Shown here one piece after another: positions 23,800 through 29,427 of a stretch of DNA of 29,427 nucleotides (position 1 is the first letter of the stretch; every line of letters starts with the position of its first letter). Under the pieces are notes generated by a model. That model had not been told where the DNA came from and made no database searches. It was given only the letters and a program-made list of their open reading frames with translations. The position numbers were made by a program, and so were the translations under genes. Source of the DNA: an uncultured Bacteroides sp. (GTDB taxonomy: Bacteria > Bacteroidota > Bacteroidia > Bacteroidales > Bacteroidaceae); contig CAUEFX010000058.1 in the NCBI GenBank assembly GCA_958477465.1, positions 1-29,427 of the forward strand, in the 5' to 3' direction.

Positions 23800-25314
23800 A
23801 TGAGTAAGAAAGCCCTTTTAATGATCCTTGATGGTTGGGGAATAGGCGACCAGGGGAAAGATGATGTAATTTTCAATACTCCTACTCCTTATTGGGATTA
23901 TTTATTAAAAACATATCCCCATTCTCAGTTGCAGGCAAGCGGTGAGAATGTAGGTCTGCCCGACGGACAGATGGGTAACTCGGAAGTCGGTCATCTTAAT
24001 ATTGGTGCCGGACGTGTGGTTTATCAGGATCTGGTAAAAATCAACCTGGCATGTCGTGACAACAGTATCATGAAGAATCCCGAAATCGTTTCAGCTTTCA
24101 CTTATGCTAAAGAGAACGGGAAGAATGTTCATTTCATGGGACTGACCTCTGACGGTGGAGTACATAGCTCATTGGATCACCTTTTCAAACTTTGCGATAT
24201 ATCCAAAGAGTACGGCATCGGGAATACGTATGTGCACTGTTTCATGGATGGCCGTGATACGGACCCTAAGAGCGGTAAAGGCTTTATCGAACAGCTGGAA
24301 GCACATTGTGCAAAGTCTGCCGGTAAGGTGGCTTCTATCATCGGACGTTACTATGCGATGGACCGTGACAAACGTTGGGAACGTATAAAAGAGGCTTATG
24401 ACCTGTTGGTAAACGGTGTGGGGAAAAAGGCTACGGATATGGTTCAGGCTATGCAGGAGTCTTATGACGAAGGTGTTACCGATGAATTTATCAAGCCGAT
24501 TGTAAATGCCAATGTAGATGGTACAATCAAAGAAGGTGATGTGGTTATCTTCTTTAATTACCGTAACGACCGTGCCAAGGAACTGACCGTGGTGCTTACT
24601 CAACAGGATATGCCGGAAGCGGGAATGCATACCATCCCCGGTTTGCAGTACTACTGCATGACTCCGTATGATGCTTCTTTCAAAGGTGTTCATATCTTGT
24701 TCGATAAAGAGAATGTGAAGAATACCTTGGGCGAATATCTGGCAGCCAAAGGTCTGAAACAGCTTCATATCGCTGAAACGGAGAAATACGCTCACGTAAC
24801 TTTCTTCTTCAATGGCGGACGGGAAGCTCCTTATGAAAACGAAGACCGCATTCTGGTTCCTTCTCCGAAGGTGGCAACTTATGACCTGAAGCCGGAAATG
24901 AGTGCTTATGAGGTGAAAGATAAGCTGGTGGCCGCCATCAATGAGAACAAGTACGATTTCATTGTGGTGAACTATGCAAACGGTGATATGGTGGGACATA
25001 CCGGTGTTTATGAAGCTATCGAAAAGGCCGTTGTGGCAGTTGATGCCTGTGTCAAAGATACTATCGAGGCTGCAAAAGCACAAGGTTACGAGGCCATTAT
25101 CATTGCCGATCACGGTAATGCCGATCACGCTCTGAATGAAGACGGTACTCCGAATACGGCTCACTCCTTGAATCCGGTTCCTTGCGTGTATGTTACGGAA
25201 AACAAAGATGCCAAAGTAGAAAACGGACGTCTGGCCGATGTAGCGCCTACTATCCTGAAAATCATGGGACTTGAAGTTCCGGCAGAGATGAACGGTAAGG
25301 TGCTGATTAAGTAA
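23800..25314 (+). CDS. gpmI: Cofactor-independent phosphoglycerate mutase
   Basis: The 504-aa enzyme interconverts 3- and 2-phosphoglycerate in glycolysis and gluconeogenesis, using two Mn2+ ions. The alkaline-phosphatase-fold motifs are present: LMILDGWGIG at the N-terminus, PDGQMGNSEVGHLNIGAGRV with the phosphorylated Ser, then HFMGLTSDGGVHS and CFMDGRDTDPKS. RYYAMDRDKRWER, FFNYRNDRAKEL, NYANGDMVGHTG and ADHGNADHAL follow. Length fits iPGM (about 510 aa). It has its own promoter and is followed by a large palindrome that may terminate transcription. Confidence 0.97.
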   Translation: MSKKALLMILDGWGIGDQGKDDVIFNTPTPYWDYLLKTYPHSQLQASGENVGLPDGQMGNSEVGHLNIGAGRVVYQDLVKINLACRDNSIMKNPEIVSAFTYAKENGKNVHFMGLTSDGGVHSSLDHLFKLCDISKEYGIGNTYVHCFMDGRDTDPKSGKGFIEQLEAHCAKSAGKVASIIGRYYAMDRDKRWERIKEAYDLLVNGVGKKATDMVQAMQESYDEGVTDEFIKPIVNANVDGTIKEGDVVIFFNYRNDRAKELTVVLTQQDMPEAGMHTIPGLQYYCMTPYDASFKGVHILFDKENVKNTLGEYLAAKGLKQLHIAETEKYAHVTFFFNGGREAPYENEDRILVPSPKVATYDLKPEMSAYEVKDKLVAAINENKYDFIVVNYANGDMVGHTGVYEAIEKAVVAVDACVKDTIEAAKAQGYEAIIIADHGNADHALNEDGTPNTAHSLNPVPCVYVTENKDAKVENGRLADVAPTILKIMGLEVPAEMNGKVLIK

Positions 25315-25334
25315 AAAAGTAATGTTCATGATAT

Positions 25335-25430
25335 AGGAGGGTCAAAACTCTCTTGTTGGCAAAGCACCCCTGCTACAGACCTCTGTGACAGGGGTGATTT
25401 CTATGTACCAGTGTTTTGACCTCCTCTTTT
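25335..25430. repeat. 91-bp nested palindrome between gpmI and the DUF3109 gene
   Basis: The outer arms AGGAGGGTCAAAAC (25335-25348) and GTTTTGACCTCCT (25413-25425) pair over 13 bp with one bulged G. The inner arms CACCCCTG (25365-25372) and CAGGGGTG (25389-25396) pair perfectly and enclose a further ACAG/CTGT stem. The two unpaired spacers are each exactly 16 nt. A T-run follows at 25427-25431, so it could terminate gpmI transcripts. The symmetrical design also resembles a miniature inverted-repeat element, but no target-site duplication is evident. Confidence 0.7.
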
Positions 25431-25443
25431 TACGAATAAGATT

Positions 25444-26025
25444 ATGATTCAGATAGATGATGTTGTAGTAAGCCTCGATGTGTTCCGCGAGAAATTCCTC
25501 TGCAATCTGGATGCCTGCAAAGGGGAGTGCTGTATTGAAGGAGATGCCGGAGCGCCGGTGGAGCTGGATGAGGTGGCGAAGTTGGAAGAGGTTCTTCCTG
25601 TTATCTGGGAGGAGTTGTCTCCCGAAGCCCGTGCTGTCATAGAGAAGCAGGGGGTAGTATACACAGACGAAGAGGGCGATCTGGTAACTTCCATCGTAAA
25701 TAATAAAGACTGTGTGTTTACTTGTTATGACGAAAAGGGTTGCTGCTATTGTGCGATAGAGAAAGCCTACCGTGCGGGTAAGGTGGATTTCTACAAACCT
25801 GTTTCCTGTCATTTATATCCGATCCGTATCGGAGACTACGGACCATATAAAGCGGTAAATTATCATCGCTGGAATGTCTGTAAAGCAGCGGTGTTGCTTG
25901 GCCGGAAGGAAAATCTGCCGGTTTATAAATTCTTGAAAGAGCCGCTGATCCGTAAGTTCGGAGAAGATTGGTATAAAGAGCTGGAAGTGGTCGCTGAGGA
26001 ATTGAATCGACAGCACATCATCTGA
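25444..26025 (+). CDS. DUF3109 family cysteine-rich protein
   Basis: The 193-aa protein matches the DUF3109 family, common in Bacteroidetes. It is rich in cysteines in conserved clusters: FLCNLDACKGECCIEGDAGA with Cys20, 25, 29 and 30, then DCVFTCYDEKGCCYCAIEKA, SCHLYPIRI, and RWNVCKAA. The pattern resembles YkgJ-like CxxxCC proteins thought to bind zinc or iron, so metal binding is likely, but the function is not established. There is no signal peptide, so it should be cytoplasmic. It begins 129 bp after gpmI, with the palindrome between. Its end overlaps the convergent acyltransferase gene by 8 bp. Confidence 0.85.
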   Translation: MIQIDDVVVSLDVFREKFLCNLDACKGECCIEGDAGAPVELDEVAKLEEVLPVIWEELSPEARAVIEKQGVVYTDEEGDLVTSIVNNKDCVFTCYDEKGCCYCAIEKAYRAGKVDFYKPVSCHLYPIRIGDYGPYKAVNYHRWNVCKAAVLLGRKENLPVYKFLKEPLIRKFGEDWYKELEVVAEELNRQHII

Positions 26026-27031
26026 TTTGGTGTCCCAGCATAAACAATGCGGTCCATTTGTTCTTTTTGATAAGACGGACGAGAAGATCACACAGAACTA
26101 ATACGATGACGGCGTAAATCAGTTGGGCGAAGACTGCTCCGGGGAAGTTGAATACGACCGGGATGTGGTCTAAACCGAACTCCAACAGATAAATCTGTAC
26201 GCAATAAATACCCAGTGTATTTCTTCCGGTTTCGCAGCATACCTGCCATAGCTTTCCGTCTTTTACCCTCTCCATCAGGATTTTAAATAATGCGATGAAG
26301 AATATACTGCCGCTTGCTCCTACGCCCAGACGGATGAGTGTTATGATAAAGTTGTGCACGTCAAATCTGACAGCCTCCTTGAAGAAAATGATACGGTGGG
26401 CGGCATCATAATCTCCTTTCCAGAAGATTAAGAAGAAAACGAAACATATCAGGCTGTTTATGAGCGTAACGGACGGACGCTTAAATAGTCTGTCGTTGTA
26501 TTTATGAAGGAAGTACCCTAACCATAAGAAAGGCAATAGTCTGAATATGGTGGTCCGGGTCAGCAGAATCAGTAGTATTGTGGGCAGAAGTGCGGCTAAA
26601 GCATCGTTACGGAATATTTTCTTACTTGCATACGCAATTACCGAGCAGATGAACAAGTACTTTAGAAACCACATCCAGCCTCCGGATAGGTATGTGAAGA
26701 AGTTAATACTCTCTTTGCCAGTCAGGTGGGTGTATATGGTATTGTGAAAGAGGATGAATAATACGGAGAAGGTTAAGACGGGGAGCAACAGTTGGACAGA
26801 TCTTTTCTTTAGAAATTGGAGCGGAGATATGGCGAATGCTTTACCCATAAAGTACCCGCTGACTACCATGAAAAGGGGCATGTGAAATGAGTAAATGAAC
26901 TGAAATAACAGGCTGTCGTGATAGGGGTCTCCCGGGAATGTTTGCTGGATGACATGACCCAGTATAACACAAAAGATGGCGAAACACTTTGTAATGTCTA
27001 AGAAAACGATTCTGTTGCTGTCGGATTTCAT
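26018..27031 (-). CDS. Acyltransferase family 3 membrane protein
   Basis: The 337-aa protein has about ten membrane helices. It carries the acyltransferase-3 signature near the N-terminus: RIVFLDITKCFAIFCVILGH, with His26 at the catalytic position, and FHMPLFMVVSGYFMG. Such proteins add acetyl or other acyl groups to surface polysaccharides or related envelope molecules in the inner membrane. Related fucose-4-O-acetylase-like (WcfG-type) proteins in Bacteroides act in capsule loci, but no polysaccharide genes are nearby, so the substrate is unknown. It is a single gene between the DUF3109 gene (convergent, 8-bp overlap) and gyrB. The start follows directly after a 14-bp tandem repeat. Confidence 0.85.
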   Translation of the reverse strand: MKSDSNRIVFLDITKCFAIFCVILGHVIQQTFPGDPYHDSLLFQFIYSFHMPLFMVVSGYFMGKAFAISPLQFLKKRSVQLLLPVLTFSVLFILFHNTIYTHLTGKESINFFTYLSGGWMWFLKYLFICSVIAYASKKIFRNDALAALLPTILLILLTRTTIFRLLPFLWLGYFLHKYNDRLFKRPSVTLINSLICFVFFLIFWKGDYDAAHRIIFFKEAVRFDVHNFIITLIRLGVGASGSIFFIALFKILMERVKDGKLWQVCCETGRNTLGIYCVQIYLLEFGLDHIPVVFNFPGAVFAQLIYAVIVLVLCDLLVRLIKKNKWTALFMLGHQIR

Positions 27032-27032
27032 T

Positions 27033-27060
27033 TTTGTACTGATTTATTTGTACTGATTTA
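27033..27060. repeat. 14-bp tandem duplication before the acyltransferase start
   Basis: TTTGTACTGATTTA occurs twice without interruption (27033-27046 and 27047-27060), ending 1 bp from the minus-strand start codon. The unit is twice seven bases, like the heptad repeats of the rimP-suf operon. The duplication lies in the 5' leader or ribosome-binding region. Confidence 0.8.
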
Positions 27061-27164
27061 ATTGTGTGTTTGAAAACATCTGTTCTGCAGCCGCATTAAT
27101 CAGCCCTAAAAGGATGTCTGTAAAAAAACGTGGAAGATGCGTTTGCACGGTAGAGATGGATTTT

Positions 27165-27211
27165 AGAGAAAAGCGCCGGTTCAAAGGATTTTCCTTTGCT
27201 TGCCGGCGCTT
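27165..27211 (-). terminator. Rho-independent terminator of gyrB
   Basis: A 9-bp G/C-rich stem AAGCGCCGG/CCGGCGCTT (27171-27179 and 27203-27211) encloses a second stem CAAAGGA/TCCTTTG (27182-27188 and 27192-27198). On the minus strand it ends in CTTTTCTC, 39 bp after the gyrB stop. Confidence 0.8.
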
Positions 27212-27249
27212 CTTCGTTGTAAGATGTGAGGTTGGTTTATAAAAACGTA

Positions 27250-29217
27250 TTATGCATCGATATTTGCATACGTTGCATTCTCTTCTATGAATTCGCGACG
27301 CGGACCGACATCCTCACCCATCAGCATGGAGAAGATATAATCGGCTTCGGCTGCGTTTTCGATATTTACCTGTTTCAGCATACGGTTTTCCGGGTCCATG
27401 GTTGTTTCCCACAATTGCTGGGCGTTCATCTCACCCAAACCCTTGTAACGCTGGGTGTGAATAGCATTTTCGGAACCGCCGCCATACGTATCGATGAACT
27501 TCTGGCGTTGTGCGTCTGTCCAGCAGTACTCCTCTATTTTACCCTTTCTGCATAAGTAGAGCGGGGGAGTGGCGATATACAGATAACCGTTCTGTATGAT
27601 TTGCGGCATATAGCGGAAGAAGAACGTCATGATCAGTGTGTCGATGTGCGAACCATCGACATCGGCATCGGTCATGATGATGATCTTGTGATAACGCAAT
27701 TTGTCGATATTGGCAGCTTTGCTGTCATCTTCTGTTCCGATAGTGACACCCAATGCCGTGTATATATTACGTATCTCCTCGCTTTCGAGCGCCTTGTGAT
27801 ACATGGCTTTCTCTACGTTCAAAATCTTACCGCGCAAAGGCAGAATTGCTTGGAAAGCACGGTTACGACCCTGCTTGGCAGTACCGCCTGCCGAGTCTCC
27901 CTCGACAAGGAACAACTCGCATTTGGCAGCGTCTTTATCCGAACAGTCGGCCAGCTTACCGGGAAGTCCGCCACCGGACATCGGTGATTTGCGTTGCACC
28001 ATTTCGCGCGCCTTACGGGCGGCATGACGGGCGGTTGCAGCAAGAATCACTTTGTCAACGATTTGCTTGGCTTCTTTCGGGTGCTCTTCCAGATAATAGG
28101 AGAGGGCTTCTCCTACGGCCTGGTCTACGGCTCCCATCACTTCGTTGTTACCCAACTTCGTCTTGGTCTGTCCTTCGAACTGCGGCTCGGCTACCTTTAC
28201 GGAAATAACGGCTGTCAATCCTTCGCGGAAGTCGTCTCCGGCAATCTCGACTTTTACCTTTTCCAGCATCTTGCTGTCTTCGGCGTATTTCTTGAGTGTA
28301 CGTGTCAGGGCACGGCGGAAACCTGCCAGGTGCGTACCACCTTCAATAGTGTTGATATTATTCACGTACGAATGGACATTCTCGGAGAATCCGGTATTGT
28401 ACATGATCGCCACTTCGATGGGGATGCCCTGTTTTTCCGTATTCAGATAGATGACATCATTAATCAGATGGTCGCGGGATGATTCCAGGTAGCGGACAAA
28501 TTCTTTCAAGCCTTCTTCCGAATAGAATACCTCCTGTTTGAATTTCCCCTCCTCATTTACTACACGGCGGTCGGTCAGTGTGATCTTGATACCGGCGTTC
28601 AGATACGCGAGTTCGCGCATGCGGCTCGCCAATATCTCGTATTTATAAACCGTTTCGGTAAAGATCGAGCCGTCCGGCCAGAATTGCTGTTTGGTTCCGG
28701 TGTGGTCCGATACACCTACTTCCTTTACGGGGTAAAGCGGTTTTCCTATTTCATACTCTTGCTGATAAATTTTGCCGTTGCGGTAGACCTGGGTAATCAT
28801 GTGGGTAGACAATGCGTTTACACAAGACATACCTACTCCGTGCAGACCTCCGGAAACTTTATACGAACCTTTGTCGAATTTACCGCCGGCATGAAGTACT
28901 GTCATCGCTACTTCCAATGCTGATTTCTGTTCTTTCTCATGGAAGTCTACGGGGATACCGCGTCCATTGTCCTGTACGGTGATTGAATTGTCTTCGTTGA
29001 TGGTTACTTCAATGTGGTCGCAATAGCCTGCTAATGCTTCATCGATAGAGTTGTCAACAATTTCATATACCAAGTGATGAAGTCCCTTTACGCTGATGTC
29101 ACCGATGTACATCGCGGGGCGCTTACGCACAGCTTCCAAGCCTTCTAACACCTGAATGCTATCGGCGGAATACGATCCTTCGCTCCGGGGAACTTGGGGG
29201 ATTAAGTCTTCGCTCAT
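27250..29217 (-). CDS. gyrB: DNA gyrase subunit B
   Basis: The 655-aa protein is the ATPase and TOPRIM subunit of gyrase, which introduces negative supercoils. The GHKL ATPase domain shows RKRPAMYIG, EIVDNSIDEALAG, DNGRGIPV and VSGGLHGVGMSCVNALS. The transducer region includes NNINTIEGGTHLAGF. TOPRIM motifs are EGDSAGGTAKQGRNR, PLRGKILNVEKA and MTDADVDGSHI, followed by IHTQRYKGLGEMN. The GyrB-type tail GEDVGPRREFIEENA favours GyrB over ParE. Its length (655) is that of the short form, without the E. coli 170-residue insertion. A terminator follows it; the next gene on the strand is a membrane acyltransferase with its own leader. Confidence 0.97.
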   Translation of the reverse strand: MSEDLIPQVPRSEGSYSADSIQVLEGLEAVRKRPAMYIGDISVKGLHHLVYEIVDNSIDEALAGYCDHIEVTINEDNSITVQDNGRGIPVDFHEKEQKSALEVAMTVLHAGGKFDKGSYKVSGGLHGVGMSCVNALSTHMITQVYRNGKIYQQEYEIGKPLYPVKEVGVSDHTGTKQQFWPDGSIFTETVYKYEILASRMRELAYLNAGIKITLTDRRVVNEEGKFKQEVFYSEEGLKEFVRYLESSRDHLINDVIYLNTEKQGIPIEVAIMYNTGFSENVHSYVNNINTIEGGTHLAGFRRALTRTLKKYAEDSKMLEKVKVEIAGDDFREGLTAVISVKVAEPQFEGQTKTKLGNNEVMGAVDQAVGEALSYYLEEHPKEAKQIVDKVILAATARHAARKAREMVQRKSPMSGGGLPGKLADCSDKDAAKCELFLVEGDSAGGTAKQGRNRAFQAILPLRGKILNVEKAMYHKALESEEIRNIYTALGVTIGTEDDSKAANIDKLRYHKIIIMTDADVDGSHIDTLIMTFFFRYMPQIIQNGYLYIATPPLYLCRKGKIEEYCWTDAQRQKFIDTYGGGSENAIHTQRYKGLGEMNAQQLWETTMDPENRMLKQVNIENAAEADYIFSMLMGEDVGPRREFIEENATYANIDA

Positions 29218-29246
29218 AATTACCTTTCTAAGTTATAATAACAGAG

Positions 29247-29254
29247 CAAAAATA
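29247..29254 (-). promoter_or_regulatory. Candidate -7 box of gyrB
   Basis: TATTTTTG on the minus strand fits TAnnTTTG and lies 29 bp before the gyrB start. The -33 position falls in the GA-rich stretch and has no TTTG. Transcription would start about 22 nt before the ATG. Confidence 0.45.
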
Positions 29255-29323
29255 GCAAAAAAAAATGAATTGGGGAAGAATAAAGGGGGAAAAAAGAAGA
29301 ATTGGGGAAAGAGAGGGAGAATC

Positions 29324-29351
29324 ACCACGGAGTACACAGAGTTCCGCAGAG
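29324..29351. repeat. Degenerate 9-10 bp repeat upstream of gyrB
   Basis: Three units end alike: ACCACGGAG (29324-29332), TACACAGAG (29333-29341) and TTCCGCAGAG (29342-29351). The common core is CnCnGAG. It lies just outside a GA-rich tract (29271-29319) upstream of gyrB. The function is unknown. Confidence 0.4.
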
Positions 29352-29427
29352 TAATATTTTTGCCAGAGAATCACGGGTCAGTCCGAAACCCCTGTGGGTA
29401 TGTTATGTTAAAATGCGAAAGTGAACT

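Noticed and set aside
24169..25329. 386-codon frame antisense to gpmI
   Set aside because: It is the shadow of a highly conserved enzyme, rich in His, Ile and Phe, with no recognisable motif.
1..29427. CRISPR arrays, tRNA or rRNA genes, complete insertion sequences, prophage
   Set aside because: No spaced direct repeats of CRISPR type, no tRNA-like cloverleaf or TTCRA loop in the gaps, no transposase or integrase frame was found.

Overview
The window is a chromosomal segment from a Bacteroides-like bacterium (order Bacteroidales). The evidence is the typical gene content (rimP-nusA-infB-suf cluster, SusD-like and DUF5723-like outer-membrane proteins, DUF3109), lipoproteins with acidic residues after the lipobox cysteine, and promoters of the Bacteroides type (TTTG, about 20 bp, TAnnTTTG). 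Most genes lack a Shine-Dalgarno sequence. The species cannot be fixed by eye. No rRNA, tRNA, CRISPR array, phage or complete insertion sequence was seen.

Left part, + strand (about 230-10904): one long probable operon, rimP-nusA-infB-cvpA-sufB-sufC-sufD-sufS, behind a well-matched promoter. It joins ribosome maturation, transcription elongation and translation initiation to the SUF iron-sulfur cluster machinery. Five successive gaps from nusA to sufS carry short repeats with a 7-bp period, three of them arranged as inverted pairs. These repeats are the most unusual structure in the window. The operon is followed 46 bp later by a 741-aa lipoprotein (10951-13176) with a SusD-like C-terminal half and no SusC partner nearby.

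Middle (13210-18320): a minus-strand pair, a P1B-type zinc/cadmium/lead exporter ATPase followed by a Fur-family regulator. The ATPase promoter carries a TGCAA-based repeat that may be the regulator's operator. Upstream and divergent lies hppA, a K+-dependent-type membrane pyrophosphatase, with a structured 3' region and a strong terminator.

Right part (18330-29427): rnhB (+) overlaps tail to tail with a minus-strand two-gene unit, a large lipoprotein followed by a DUF5723-like outer-membrane protein, driven by a near-consensus promoter. Then come corA (-, with a rare perfect Shine-Dalgarno and a clear terminator), gpmI (+), a 91-bp nested palindrome, a DUF3109 cysteine-rich protein (+), which overlaps tail to tail with an acyltransferase-3 membrane protein (-), and gyrB (-) with its terminator. 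The window ends in a GA-rich stretch and a short degenerate repeat upstream of gyrB.

Most genes are housekeeping. The items worth following up are the heptad-repeat gaps, the orphan SusD fusion, the exporter/Fur pair with its operator, the 91-bp palindrome, the hppA 3' RNA structure and the lipoprotein/barrel pair of unknown function.
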